Assembly (NCBI GenBank): GCA_013396525.1
Contig: VWYX01000281.1
Location: 744,001 to 808,000, forward strand
Reading direction: 5' to 3'
Length of the DNA: 64,000 nucleotides
Source of the DNA: Chaetorhynchus papuensis
Taxonomy: Eukaryota; Chordata; Aves; Passeriformes; Rhipiduridae
A model generated the notes under the pieces. That model saw only the letters and a program-made list of their open reading frames with translations. It was not told the origin of the DNA and did not search any database. Shown one piece after another: positions 24,735 to 39,548 of the stretch. Every line of letters starts with the position of its first letter. Position 1 is the first letter of the stretch. A program made the translations under genes and the position numbers.

Positions 24735-27700
24735 GATTTCACCAGAAAATGTGGGGCATTGTCCTGCCTGTAACTGAAAAGGAAAACATTTGGGTTTCTC
24801 AAGGCAGTTTTGCAGGAAAAAAGCCAGGGATCTGACAAAAGTTTGCTAAAATTTAAAATATTAACTAAACCTCAGAGCAAAGTTTGAGGTGGTACTTCCC
24901 CAACTGCAGTTTTGAGTGAAGACCAGGGAGGAGGGCAACACCCCCTCAAGACAGATTCCTTGCAGAGGGGAAGGGGACCCACTTTTGTTCAAAACAAGCC
25001 CTGCAGATTGGCAAGGGGCCAGCCTGCTGCACTCAGCCCCTGGAGTGCTGGTGAAGGAGTCCATGGGCTCCATGGCTGAGGGAGCCCTAAAGAGGGATAA
25101 CACTCATTCAAAGCACGTCTGGAAAACCTGGTAGTGCCCAAAACACTCACTGTAGTTCTGAAGGACAATTGTGTTATTTTTCTTTTGTTCATGGCTGACA
25201 GATTCTCCACCTTATTTGCAGAAATGGAAGAGCCAGAAATAATCTGAAAAAAAAAAGCTGTCTTCCAGCATGTAGATATACATTATAGGCTCTTGCATTA
25301 CCATGGCAATTAAGAAATCTCTGACATCTTAAATCTCACTGAGAAGGAAAAAAAGTAGTAAAATGTGACAACATGGCAGGATGAAATCTGTCCTTCCTGG
25401 ATACCTGCTGAGATAAACAGTTCTGGACCAGGGTCAGACAGAGCAACTGAACTACAATAGGCTCCTGTCAGAGGGCTCTACTGGCAGAGAGGAGTAATGT
25501 TTTGAGTGGTTAAAGTGCATCGAAAATTTCTATCCTGCCCCTTGCAAAAGCATGTTAGTTAAACATTAATGTGGTTACTTTGCCAGTGGCACAGGTCACA
25601 GGATGGGGAAAAGTGCAGACAAATGACCACAAACTTGTTTCTCTCACCTTTTGCAGTGTAACATCCTGGTTTTAGGCTTCATAGGTCATATTTATCTTAT
25701 AGTGCTCCTGACACAGTGATTTTAGGGAAAACATTGCTGGTTAGCCAGCCAGCACAGACTAAAGTCTGCTGAAGAAGGTGCTGTTGTGCCAGTGCCACCA
25801 CTGCCTTGTTTCTCAGTCTCTCAAATATTTGCTACTGCCATGTCTTTCAGCTGGACAGTGGCGCTTCTCTGACCCTTCTCTGAGCTGAGTTATTTCATTA
25901 AGATGGCAGAAAACTATGGAAAACTGAACCCCTGCTGGGTCTGTAGCAGGGAACTAGATCTGTTCACTAAAGAGTCAGATAGCTGGCAAGGAAGGAGTTA
26001 GATATTGGGGAAGAGCAGGGATTGGGAAGGCAAGGGGCAGGTCTCCCTCCTTTGGAAAGAAGGAGCTGTTGGAGCAGGTCAGCTGTATTGTCTAATTGCA
26101 CCCATATTGCTCATGGTGCAATGGCACCCTGGCAGCTGGGCTGGCCTTGGCTCCTGCTCCATCCTCCAGTGAGCAGGGCAGGTGAGACAGGACAGGCTGC
26201 AGGAGCCACTGCAAGATGGGTTTCACGGGGCCTCTGACTTGGGGGAAGCTACATGGCAGTCTAGGGCAGCAGAGACATGAAAAATGTGGCCAAGGGAAGA
26301 GGGAACAGAGACAGAGGCTTTCCCTGGCTCCAGGTGCAGTAGCCCCACATCCTGTTTTGGTTACTGCATTCCCTCCCCTATGCTGATTTGCTCCAAACCT
26401 GCTGGGGAAGTGAAAGAATAACCAGACCAACACGTTTGCTACTGAGAGGCACTCAGCCTTGAGCTGAACACATGCAGCAGAAAACAGGGTGTCAGAATCT
26501 GGTGCTGAACATGACAGGCCAGAGATAACGTGGATCAGACAAAGGCACAAGGTCCCAGCCCCACGGGGTCAGGAAGAGTGTGACATGGGATTTGTGCCGT
26601 CCCTAGGCTGGCCGCAGGAGATGATGGGTGATCCAGCATAAAGCTCGAGCAGCACAAACAGATGATACTAAAGCTCCTATAAAACAACCCCCAACCCTGC
26701 CAGCACAACAGATTAACTGTGAAAACTTGACTCAGCAGCAAGGGTTTGGTGTAAGTCAGCACTTTACACTGTGCGGCCGCAGTGAGTTTGACTTGGGAGC
26801 CCTAATGCTGGATTTATTGCACTGTGAAATCACGGGCACAGGAAGGGCCAATGACCAAGTGAGGCCAAAGCACCCAGCACCTCAGGGACAGAGGCTGGTA
26901 GGGCTAAGCCTGAAAAACACTAGATCTGCTGGGTCTGGCAGTGTTCAGAGCTCTCAGCTCTTTTGTAAGCACTCGGAGAAGATTAACAGCTTGCCAAGTC
27001 CAGTGTCTGTATGAAAAGTTGGGAAGAAGGAATAAGATAAATTATCTTTCCATATCCTGATTGCATCTAATTTGGTAGCTGACCATCTGTCTACTTTTTT
27101 TTAGCCTCTTTTAAAGTCTGTGATGTGTGCTTGTTTTCCAAATCACTACCAGATATAAAACTCAGAAAACAATCTCTTTTTAAGACTTTCACATTAGATA
27201 TTTGGATGTAATGGGTATTGGCAAAATGATTTTTTTACCATTGCCTTGTTCATAAACTCTTCTTTTTTAAAGTGTGCCATATTCCAGAATAAGAATGCTC
27301 TGCCAGTCCTCTCATGTAAGTAGTCCCAGTGCCTAAAATATACACACTGACATCCAAAGCTGCAGTTCTACAAACCCCTCTGCACAAAACAAAGGTCCTT
27401 TAAACTAGCAGAGAACTGACCCAGCTCCTGGGGTAGACTGCTTGAAGTGGGGTCTGTAGGAAGGAACCTTATGAGAGAAAGGAACTATGTGAAGAAGATA
27501 TCAGTGTTGTCTCTGATTAACAGATTTTTTTTAAATAGCTGGAAGGTCTGGAGTGTCAGACTTGCACAGTGACAAGGACTGAGTTCATAGAAAAAATTAA
27601 ATAAGCTAAACATTAAATCCACATGGAATGCCATGAATTTGAATGTCTAAAATTTGTCTCCCAAGGATTTCTGAACGACAAATTCCAATACTCTTTAACA

Positions 27701-30700
27701 GACAGTGAAAATGCTCTGAATCCAGATCTGAAATGAATGCATTTCTCAAGATGCCTCATCTCCTCTCACGTCCTTCTACTTTCTGGCTCAGCTTCAGATA
27801 ACGTGTGGGAACCATAGTTTCTACAGAACTTATCAGAGGCAGTATGTTCTGGCTACTGGCATTCATATTATTATTAAGATGAGGGATCTCAAATATTTCC
27901 ATTTCTTTTATGAGAAAGTTAAGAATTTCTGCATAAAATTATCAGTAAGGAAAATACCTTCTCTGAAACCAGCTCCTGGTTATTCATGTTACCTGGAAAT
28001 AGGATAATGAAGATAATGGATATTTTGAACCAGAAATAGTTCCGAAAGAAATGACAGGGAAAAATAATTTTGAGTTGCAACAAAATGGAAACCTTTCAGA
28101 AATGGCTGGTGAAATCAAAAGGTTTGAAAAAAATAATTTCAGGATAAATGAAATACTTGGTTTGACTAAAATGCATTATTCTTTCTGCTTTGAGCATTGC
28201 CATACATATGAAATATAGTAGAAATTAAATTTCAAGGAACTACCAAGTCAGAAAGGTCAAAAGAAATCCATTTCATTTTGAAAAAAAGCAGAAGTGAAAT
28301 AAACAATTTTCTTTAAAAGAATTTTTTTTTCTTAACAGGCAATTATAGCCCAGCATCAAATCACAGAAGCTCGCAGCATTACTGAAACTTCTCTAAGAAA
28401 TAATCCCACATTTGTGCACGTAAATTGCTTTCCAGGTGGAAAGAGGAGAGAACAGGAGGGGGATGCAAATAGCCGTAAGGAGACAGGAGTTGCAGGCCCT
28501 GCTGCCCATCTCTCTGGTGAGTGTCCTGAGGGGCTCCAGTCCTGGTTTGCTGGCAGGACTCAGAGAAAATGGATCCACCTGGGACTCCCAGCCTACACTG
28601 TGCACAGATGGAGACATCTTGAGCCAAAGAAAGAAAATCAAAACCTCTTGTTCTGAAACGACTTTAATCTGGTGAGGGAGAGACCTCCATATGGATGCTA
28701 AAATAAGCAGAAATTCTTACTGACAGTGTAACCCATTTAGATTTCCTGTAAATACAGATTTAAGGAATAGACATTAGGACAATGATTTTTGTGACCCCCT
28801 TCCCTGTTTGTGTGTGGCATCTGAGATGCCATGCTGCTCTGACTCAGAGAAAATTTTGGAGGGAGAAGCCCTCCTGTCTCCCTCCCTCTGGGTCAGCTGT
28901 TGATGCACCAGCCTCTTGCTTCTAAGAGCAAAGGGACTGGGCACCTTGAGCCCATGCTTTGGGTGATTCTGCTGGGAAAACCTGAGCATTGCCTTGGTAT
29001 TTGTAGCCCAGGTGCAAGCTCTGCTGTTTACGCTTCAATTTCACCCCAACTTTTCAAACCACTTTCCGTTTGATTTTCAATCTGTGCTTCAGGTCACATC
29101 TCCTTCTTGATCTTCCCAAGCGTTGTATTTGCTGTATTTGAAAAGCCATTATCAAACAGCTATTTGTGGCTGCTAATACAGAGAAGGGAAAAAACACTTC
29201 TGCCAAAAACATGAGAGAGATTCCTACTCCTAAGGGCAGGATGTCTCAGCTCTAAAACCTTATCTGCACATGAACTGTACTGCCTTGCAATGGGTTAACC
29301 ATCTTGAGGTGGAAGTACTTATTTCTGGGAAGAAGAATCCATCTGCAGAGGCATCTTTTTATTAATCTGATGGAAGATGGGACTGTAAGGTGTGTGAGGC
29401 ATAAGTGAACCCGTAAGGATAAAGCCTCACCTTTATATATAACTCAGTGGAAACTTTCCAGCTGGAGTATTTTGGCAGATTGTCATTATTTGAAAGGGCA
29501 TATTGCTGCAATGTAGTGTTTGCTTGCTTTCTGCATACACTATGCACTCCATGGATTTAAAAAAAAAAAAAAAAAGTATTTTGACATAGGACAAAGCAAA
29601 GACACAATAACCATAAAATGCAGCACAGAAACTCTGATGGCAATCGCCCCACGCAGTAGGGGGCTCGTATTCAGCTAAACCAGTCTTCTGGTACAGCAGG
29701 TTCTGGCTAGTGAGGCTCCATTGTCATTTACAAGCAAGCATATTTAAGTGGTTAGGATATCTTCATTGCATTTTGTTCTGATTTGGCTGGTCTCCTTGTA
29801 CTCGTTCTCTCTGAGCACACTTAAGGGACCAACCCCTTCATTTGCATATTCAGTTACACAGTAATTTTTTCATTAGGTCACTTTTCTGTGATTTGCCATT
29901 TGCCAAGTACTGCATTTGGACTCATTTGCTTGTCTCAGGAGAGGCGATGCTTCATTTGTCTTGGGAAGAAGAAGACCGAAGTCCTCACAGGCAGGAAAAA
30001 CTGGGCTAGATGAAAAATGCATTACCATAAGTAAGATAAAAATTTAAGGTGCAGGAGCTGTAATTGCAAAATACATCTGTGTGAATTCAGGCATTAAGGA
30101 AACCCTGGAAACCACAAAGAAAATCGCTGCCATTAGCCTGGGTATGACAGTAAAACAGGTTTAAAGTACATTAGGTGGTGTTGAGGATGCACTGAGGACA
30201 GGTGTGATCATTGGGATGTACCCATAAAGCACATCTGAGTATTACCAGCAGTTTGCCACTGCCAGAAGGGGCAGCCTGGCCACCCTGCACTGGACTTAGC
30301 TTTGCCCCATCTCTGTCTCTAAGGTGAGAATCTGTGAGCCAATTCTCACCTGGCAGAAACTGCTCACCTTTTATTTTTGGTAGGGTTATTTTTGGTCAGG
30401 ACAGGTAGTTTCAGTTCATGCTTCATTCCAGCAGACAAGCACCAGAGCCAGTGCTTGGAAGAGATTGAGGTCTCCCACCCAGTGTGAGCAGGACAGAGCT
30501 CTGTTGGCAGCACCTGGGAGCTCAGGTTCTGTACTCTGGTTGTGTAACTCTAAGGAGTCTGTCCCTGGGCTATAAGAGTCCATCATCTTTCTGCAGGATT
30601 CATAATGCTGCAATATCTTTTCCTCTGTGTAGAGCTTCTGAGTTTAGATGAAGAACCAGTTTGTTTGGGGGCACGGAGTATATACCCCTTACACTAAGAA

Positions 30701-33700
30701 GCACAGGCCTTGAGTAGTTGGTAGGCATGATCTAAACAGTGTCAGAGAAAGCTATGGCTTTGGACTGAGGATTGCTCAAAATTTGTCTTTTTTCTCCCCT
30801 CCCAGTTCCTGTGAATTTACAGCATCATTGTTTCTCATCATGTCAACAAACCAGCCTCAAACACCCAGCGTTTGTCCCTTCCAAGGAAGTCCAAAAAGAT
30901 AAATAATGTGGAGACAGCTGAAAGTGTCATTCAGATGCAACATCATCACTGTGTGTTACTGCTGGCAAAATTATTTTTTTTTCTGTGTAAGTGTTCTGGT
31001 TTTGATTTGGTTTCAGAACACAGCCTCTTCCTAAGAACACTACAACACCAGTTGCAGTTCCTGCCTCTTGTGCTCCTATCCCAGCTTGACAGTCACTGCT
31101 GCTAAACAGCAGCAGAACTGAACTGCTGAGGAATGTGGATGGGAAGGGATTTTTTTGGAGTTCTAGCAAAGCTTGTAAGGAGAACAGCTTAAACTCCAAA
31201 TGTAATTGGGAGGTCGAGATTCTGTAGAAAAGATTAATTTGAGACTTTTAGAACAGGAAAGGAGATTTAGCCACATATCTTTCATTAAATACTATGAGGA
31301 AATCCCCATGACCAGCTTGGAAAATTTTGATATAAATTATTTAATTGCAGAATGACAGAGTCTTCCTGAGCAGTACTAGCTCCAGCTCTGACCCTTTATA
31401 AGTACCAAATTCATAGAATATAATGATAGAAAACAAACACAGAAAAACTGTTACACGTACAAAAGTGCTGAAAAAAGGAATACTTTCCATGGTGATTAAA
31501 AAAAAATAAAAATCAATCAAGTTCTTAAATTCAAGCTGGCATTTAGGGTCTACAACAATGTAGAAACCTTGGCAGGAAAAGGAGCATTGACTGAAGGTTA
31601 TTGTTATTATTCTTTTTCTGGTAAAGCAGGAGCCAGTTGTACTAGTTTATCCCAATAATTTTAAAGGGAGCTGTTATTTTGTTGTTCTCTTAAACTTCGG
31701 ACCACTTCTGGTTTCTTTTTTTTTGTCAAACCCACAAAAATTTGTTAAGGAGGACTTGGTTAGTTCAGTGCAAATTTCCATTGATTGCTTTCTGACCACT
31801 GTTTCTTTTAAACCTTACATGAGCGGAGGTAGCTTGATGGGTTTGGAGCTTAAGTTCCCATTCTTTGACAATCCAAGCATGGGAGAACTGCAGCTTGATA
31901 TAACACTCAGAGTAAAAACTAGGGAGGTGCTAGGTTTCTTCTTAAGTCGTCTCTTCTGTTTTTCAATGTTCTTTCCCCCTCCACATTAATGACTGCTGAA
32001 TAGTTTACAAAGAATAGTTTACAGATGACCAGTCTTGTGTGCTGCAAAGTGTTATATTCCTCTGCCCCTGGAAGCTCCCCAGTGTGAACACCATTGCCTA
32101 TTTGTACAGAGAGCCTGTACTGTAATATGAGGTGAGGAAACAAATCTGTAGAACTCTTGGAAGAGGAAAAAGGAATAGAACAGAAAAGAGAGCCAATGAG
32201 AATTACTGCAGAGTTACGCAGAAGATTAATTTAGCTAGTCATACAAGATCCGCCAGCCTGTTAGCCCCCCTGAAAGAACAGACTATATCCTTGCCTGCCA
32301 CCTTCCCAAAAACTTTTGAGGAAATGAGTGCAAACCAAGGCCCTCTGAGAAAACAAGAACCAACTCCCTTTGTAGGTGTTGGTTTTGAAATATTTCCCAC
32401 TGTCCAAATCAAAAAGTTCTTTCATAAAATCCTTGTTCATCTGGTTTTGACCTTGAAGTGGAACTGAACTCCCCAGGCACCAAAGTCCTCAGGGACACCA
32501 CAATTCATTCCAAAGGCACTGTCAGCTCAGCTTTCAGTTGAGGTAGCAGGCTAAAGGACCCTCCATGTCCCATGTAAGAGGCTGTGGGTGCAGATATCTG
32601 AGAGTAGGTTGGGGTGGAACAGGGGGAATCAATGTCTTTCCTGTGTAAGCCCAGGTGGGCCTGCACGGGTATAACATCAAACCACAGTATAGGATCAAGA
32701 ATCGTGTGTAAAGTCACCTCCAGGTGCTGGTTTGCTACTTCAGAGCTTTTCTGATGGCCAGGATTCCAAAACACCAAACTTTCTTCCTGACTATTTTCGT
32801 GTTTCCAAAACAAGGAAACTCTTCTTACCCTGGAGCAGAAGTTCTTAAGCTTTGAGGCACAGAGCATTCTGTGGCAGTGCTCGGAGAAGCAGCTGGTTAT
32901 TCACACAATGGCACAGGGCTTGTACATTAACGTGGCTCTTTTGAAGCTAATTACCAGAACATAACAAAAGAAATAAAAGTTGGATGGGGTAACTTATTGA
33001 ACATAGTCTGTAATCTGTGGACTAACAACTGGTCTGCAATGCCATAATTTGCTGTGACATAGTTTGTGGTACACAAATCATGGAGAACTCTGTCTCTCTA
33101 TTGCATAATTACTGTAACAATTTATGTTGGCTTAAAAGTACTTATCCTCAGAAAGTCCTTGTTCCCTCCTTTAGCTTTAGAAAGATTAAAAGGAGTAACT
33201 GATACAGTAATTTAACTTCTTGATGGCAATATTAGTCCTGTAGATCCTGCTCAATCAAGATGCTGATACTGCTGCTGATAAAATATAAGTTGTCTGACAC
33301 ACATCTGCACCAAATTTATTCCTGCACTTGACATGAACAAAGCATAGCTAAGGTCAAACGTAAGGAAGTTCTAGTTAATCACAGTTCCGGAGTGAAGTAG
33401 AAGCAATGGACATAAATTAGTGTAATACAGAGCAATTATCAGAAACAAAACCCCTAAGATTTTATTATTATCTCCCTGTGAGACTGCAATTTGCACTATA
33501 ATTCCATCAGCTGTCTTCTCTGCTTCTGTGCATAATCAGATATAACATCACAAGTCATTAAAGAAACAATTATTCTAACAACAGACTAATAAATGCCTTC
33601 TTTTAGATGCAGGATTTAGCCAGCAAACATAAATAGACCTTTTACATCAATACCAGTGAGGATTAACAGTGACATTTTTATGTCACCCACTCATTCGTGA

Positions 33701-36150
33701 ATTGCCACATTGTCACTGCAAGCCACAGGGTGGAGGGGAAAAAAAAGGAGACAACCAGCAAATGTGAAGTTACCATTCGTGGGAGTGAAGAAACTGTGAC
33801 TATTTAAAGATGTTAGTCAAAAACTCTAAAATTAGGAAATATTTGAGTCCCACATAAATTCCATATTTAAGATTGTAGGATTGAAACTTTAATGAGAATT
33901 TGGCTGAGCAGATTTTTTTTTTTTTTGGTACAGTACTTCCTACTTTTTCACAGTCTTCCTGTGTTAACTTGGACAACTCATACAGTATTTGTCTGCCTCA
34001 TATTTCCTCAGGCTTATAATTTTTGGGATATATTTTAGGCAGCATTTCCCATTCTGATATGTGGATTGGAAGCCTGCAGAGAATCTACAGGCTACAAAGA
34101 TTTTAGGGACTGTAGGTGAGGAGCTTCATCCTTTCTTGTATTCGAACAACATCTGAGATTATGGGATACTGACTGTGCAATGTCATCAGCAGAAGTTTTG
34201 ACAGCTTAATGCATTTCCTCCTCTCCCAACCAATCAATTTCCCCTTCTTCAGAATCATTTCCCTGTTGTTTCATTCAATCTCAAGTCAAACAAGCAGGCA
34301 AAACCTTCATGAGGCTGCAAAGGACCATAAAAAAAGTTACACTGGCAACACTGGCAACAACAACTCCATAGCCTACAGCAACAATTCCTTTCCAAGAACA
34401 CTGGTGGAAAGGCAACATTCTGAGAGTAGTTAATGCTTCATTACTGACCCACTACTGTAACAGGTCAGAGGGATTTAAACCAGGCACCAGAAAAGGACCC
34501 CTGAAGAGTACTAGTGTGGAATGTGGAACACTGAAATCATTCAATGGTTACAAAGACAGGAGCTGATGCCCTGTGCTGCTTTCTCACTGTGTACTGGCAT
34601 GCTTGAGATGGGTTGCTTTTTTTTTTCCATTGTCTTCACAACAGGCATTTCAGTTTGAAGGGTGTGTAGGAAAGTGAACTTTCAAAGTGTTAGTCATCTG
34701 TAAAGCTACAGTATTCTACTTTCAACAGGATGTGAGGCAAAGTTTTCCAGAACTTGGATTCGGTTACACAGGGATCAAAAGGGGCTCATTTGTAAGATGA
34801 TGATGTGGGCATTCCAGTTAGCCAGAAATCCCATCAAGGACCCATTGAAAAAGATACTTCTTTTGACATCATTAATGGAATAATCATTGGAAATTCTGTA
34901 AACTATGTGCAGTGTTTCTTATTCAAAGCAGAGTATGATTCACAGTGTTGACTTTAAGGTACACTAAAATCATGAAGGAGAAAGTGTGGTGTTTTTCTAC
35001 ATTTGCCCACCAATTTTAAGTTTTGCCTCTGCTATAATTAAAATTATGTCTGTGGAGACCTTTATCATCAACATAATTTTTGTTCTTTCCACTCCTGAAA
35101 TTTCAAGCGGAAAATGAAAGCTTATATTTAATTTTTCCATTTAATTCTTAATAAAGAGATTTCTTTATTTGAAGCATCCCCATTTTCTGAGCTTTATAGA
35201 TCTATTAACCAATATTTATACAATTCAAGCTACTAAAAATAGAGAGAGAGAGAAAAAAAAAGGGAGACGTGTGAGAAGCAGCTAGGAAAGAAGAGGGTAA
35301 GTAGAAGGGATGAAGATGCACAGCACTCTGCTGCCAAGAGCTCTGCACTTTGCCAAGAACCATCATCAGACTTTTTCAAAGCAGGACTTTGCTACCTCGT
35401 GGAAAACCAGTTGCTTTGTTTTTAGCCAGGGTTCCAGTCTAGAAGGGATCACACTTTAATTTAGAATTCTCTGATTTGTTATCTGTTCTGAGCTAAATTG
35501 TAAACTTTGCAATGATGTAAAAAATAACAACTCCTATTCTGTACAACTGGTATATCAGAGAGAAAAAAGCAGTCCCTCAGTGCATGCAGCAGAAGTCTCT
35601 GCTCAATGTTTGCCTGTTTGCAAACATTGCTTCAGACAAATTTACTCCAGATCCAGGAAAAGGTTTGGGTTCTCATTTTATTTAAGCCCCACAAATGTAA
35701 ACACTGGATAAAGGCCACTACCACATTTCTCTTGCATACACAAGTTCAAGAACTGCCCAGCACTTTAGTTATCCCAGAAACAAAAATTTGGCTACAAAGA
35801 AGTTGAGGTTACTGCAGAAACTTGAAGCAGACTTTCGAAGTCAAGAAAATTTCAAATTAATACCCAAAAGCCTAATATTCCCTAGTATGCTGACAGCTGT
35901 CAGTGACCTACTATACAGCCCTTAAAAGACATGCTGTGGATGTAGTACTGCAAGCTCTTACCCATGGCACAACTAACTCATTTTGCAAAGAAAAAACATC
36001 CTTAATGAGATAACTTTAAGAATAATGATGTATCTTATGAACAGATATGATAATCTTGCAGCAACTTTTTTCTGTAGTTTCCTGTAGCTATTGTTCAGTG
36101 TTGATAAAACTGATTTTTGTCAGTAGCTAGAGATTAATAGCAGACTGTTA

Positions 36151-36202
36151 ATTAGCCATGTCAGCCATATGATGTTTATTAGCTATGTCAGCTATATGAG
36201 GT
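36151..36202. repeat. Imperfect tandem duplication, period 27 bp
   Basis: The segment starting ATTAGCCATGTCAGCCATAT (36151-36175) recurs at 36178-36202 as ATTAGCTATGTCAGCTATAT. The copies differ by two C-to-T changes in the shown part and one further change, so this is an old local duplication or a two-copy minisatellite. Confidence 0.85.
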
Positions 36203-39200
36203 ACTTGGCACCATTTAACACCAAAAGTCTTCTCAGCCCTCCAGTTTGACCCAGTTCATGTCATTTAATCACATGTGGAAGCGTGATATCTGTGTAAATG
36301 TCACAGAGAGATGAAATGATGTAGCATTTCTGCTTCCATCCCCATCCAAGGAAGAACTGCCAGCAGCTTCAAAAGGCCTCAGACTTACCAGTGCTGGAGC
36401 CCACACTGTGCAACTGCAGACTGCAGGGGTGCCAGCTACAACACCCACCCTGCTCCAGCCAGCCCCGCTGTGACAGAAGGGGGCGTTTCAAGAGGCAGAA
36501 GACAAGTGTGAGGTTGGTAGCTAATGGTCCTGCTGTGGGAGGCAGCTGAACCAGCAGGACTTACCTGCATTCCTTTAATTATACTGTCCCAAACTGTCAC
36601 GGTCATTTCCATAAGATGTATCTGTAGTAAGATACTGTGCCACAGGTAACAAGGAAAAGAAATAGCAAATAGAGATGTCCTTATATATTCAAGTGTTACA
36701 AACATGTTTTCTGGTACTTTGATGCTTTATATCATGCAAGTGTATGTCCAGTGAACAGAGACCTTTATAGTCTGCACAGTTAATTTTGTCTTTCTGTATT
36801 TAAAGTAGTAAAAGGGACAGCACCTCTTTAGTATGAAATGTCCCAAGGGATTTATGTGCCCCAACATATATTGCAGGCATCCTTTATCTCCTTTTTTAAA
36901 AGGAAAAAAAAAACCCACACTTGCAGAATAGCCAAGTGCTGCATGCAAACAACCATCATCCCACCCAGCTTCAGAAAGAGACATCTGTTATTTATGCCCA
37001 CCCTACTACCAGTTTCTCAGGCACTCTTAAGGAACTGCAAAGTGAAATAACAGGCAGAGCTCAACAGCCAGCCAGCAAAAGTGAAAGGCTTCTGGCTTCA
37101 GCAGAGAAGTACTGAGGAAATGCCCAGATACAGCCCACATGACTGAATTATTCTGGTGGTCAGTAGCATTTGAGATTAGGTTTACAAAGTCTCTTTTCAT
37201 GGACAAGGGTTGATGCAAGGATACATTCTACAGGCTTTCTGCTTTAGACTGATAGCAGTCAGCTGCAATCATTTACCTGCACTGATGCAGAGCCACGCAC
37301 AGACATGGGTCTGCCCACCTCCACCACTCTTGCCAGTCCCACTGCGGGTTTGCCAAATGCCTCTCAGTGAAATAAGGGCAGGTTAAAATAGATTAATGTG
37401 ACCTGCCCCCACGAACCCGGGGGAGGGGACAGTTTACAGCTGTCTGTGCAGAGGGGTACGTGCACCTAAATACACTACAGTGGTTCATTTGGCATGGCTG
37501 GTCTACCTGAAAGAACACAAAATGCTTTTGCACCTTGACCTATTACCTGCTCTAAGCGCATGTCATGTGCCACGAGCAGCTTCACTCCTTGTAAAAGTCT
37601 CAGAATATGGTTTCTTCAGGTTTTACCACAGGAGATGAACTACCTAACCTGAAACACAGTTTTATTAAAACACAAAACCTGGTGGGTTGGCTCAGTTTTT
37701 CCAATAATGAGTGCATATTAGGACACGTCAACACCAAATTTGGCTAAACTGGAAAATCATAGAAGATAAATTCTGGAACAGCTGCAAAATGATGTTTCAT
37801 TATAACAAAACTAGGAATTCAAAACCATGTTTCATCTTTTTCTGTCAAACTGTTCACAGTTTAACACAAACTGAAAAGCTAGTTCCTCTCCTAAAACGTT
37901 CTATTAATCTCAGACTTCTTCCTTCTTTGCACACTCAGATGAGGATGTGAAAAAATGAAAGAATGTACCATTTTCATTTTTTCAATGCCAACAAGGAAAC
38001 GAAATGCACAAATCAACTACTTTTTTTCTGGATGAAGTCTCTGAAGTTTAGTCTATTGCCTTCAGGTTCATATGCATTCCATATAACTCAAGATGTATTA
38101 TGTCAGGACTGTAATCTCCTTAGCCCTCCTTTCTAGATAATGGAAAAATAAGTTAGCAATGCAATGCTGAAAGGCTTCTCACTGGAAGAGAAACTGAAGT
38201 TAAGATGGGCTATTCTGATGTACCAGGACTGTGCTGCAACAGCTGTAGCAACACTCAACACAAGAGTTGTTTGTGCTTTTGCAAACAGTACTAGTCACAC
38301 TAAGAAATGTTAGTAAGAGGGCCAACCAAAATACTTAGCATCAGACATTAATTTATGTTAGAGCTCTCAGCAAGCCATCTCTCTCAACTATTACTCTAGG
38401 AGATGGGATGTATGTTTAGATACAATTTTCTAAAGAACTAGTCAAGCCATTGCATGATCAGCAAGCCTCCTGTAGACTGCTTTCCTACCAAGTCCTCCAC
38501 TTCCCCCATAACCAGCCTCAGCTGCTTTCACATGCCTCAGTTCTCTCCTAGGTTTCCAAGAACACTTCCTTCTCCCTTCTTCTCACTTGTGTCACCATGC
38601 TACTGATTTAGGGTTGCATGGCTTGGAGCTGCATGCGTCCTGATCCACCAGCATGGTAACAGCTGAGACTTTTTTCAGTTTAAGCACAAATCTGGATGGC
38701 TGTTAGGAGCTACTGGCCACATGAGATTTTAACATATCTTCTAGTAAGGTAACAGCTTCAAAGAATTTTTAGATACACCAAAATCCCACAGTCTAGCTTG
38801 GTAACGAAACTTACCTTTACAGTAGCCACCAGCTGTAGTTAAGACACATTACAGAATACCTTAATCCTAAACCTTTTTTAATTAGGTGTTGACCTTTACA
38901 CAGTGACTAAAACTAGTATTAGTCTTTCCAGAGTCAGAGATATTAAGCTGCACAGAAGTAAGGTCAGAATGCTATTTTAAGTTAAGCAATGCCATTCTCC
39001 CAGGCCCTTATTTAGACATACTTGTCTACAACAAAAATTGTTGTGTCTTCATTTATTTTGACATGAGTTATTAGAAAGTAGGTGCCAAAGAAAAATGTCA
39101 CTGTCTTGCAAACAAGTCTACTGTATTTTTTCCATGTCTTACTGCTTGAGTGCTAGACAGCATCAAACATCCTGATGATTAAAAAAACCCAACACAAAAC

Positions 39201-39542
39201 GGTAGATAGTTTTAACAGCCAATAAGCACCTAAGTATGTAGCATACAGGAGCCAATTCAGAGCATTCATGGGCTCTTTTTATTTTGTAAAACTAAAGTTT
39301 ACAGATTCTCAACTCATAACTATTCAGAGAGACAACCACAAAAAGTGTATTAATAAAACCCAACAGGCTTCCAGGCCTATAAAATTTTTCAAACATAAAG
39401 TACAAAAAAAGATACCACATGTTCACATTACAGTCTTGCTGCCTTACACACCATCATAAAAAGTGAACAAACACATTCAGTAAATTCAGGCGTACCATTA
39501 AAAAGATACCAGTTAGTGCTCTGGTTTTCTGTACCATACAAC

Positions 39543-39548
39543 TTTATT
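39543..39548 (-). terminator. Candidate distal poly(A) signal for SOWAHC
   Basis: On the minus strand this reads AATAAA in the context GAAATAAAGTTG. It lies about 3.1 kb after the SOWAHC stop. Another AATAAA at 39278-39283 is an alternative. The downstream sequence is only moderately GT-rich, so this is a candidate, not a call. Confidence 0.3.

Larger units (their letters stand above)
24141..39540. other. Intergenic sequence, no gene recognised
   Basis: About 15 kb with no exon that I can recognise on either strand. The longest open frames (152 codons, 26092-26550 minus; 128 codons, 26628-27014 plus; 120 codons, 32505-32867 minus and 22585-22947 minus just outside) have no familiar domain and overlap frames on the other strand. 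The stretch holds a perfect 13-bp hairpin near 24.7 kb, a 27-bp-period tandem duplication near 36.15 kb, a 17-base A run at 29559-29575 and a 14-base T run at 33913-33926. Confidence 0.55.

Noticed and set aside
26092..26550. 152-codon minus-strand open frame
   Set aside because: Rich in Cys, Ser, Pro and Leu in the way of a chance frame in GC-richer DNA. It has no recognisable domain, and opposite-strand frames overlap it.
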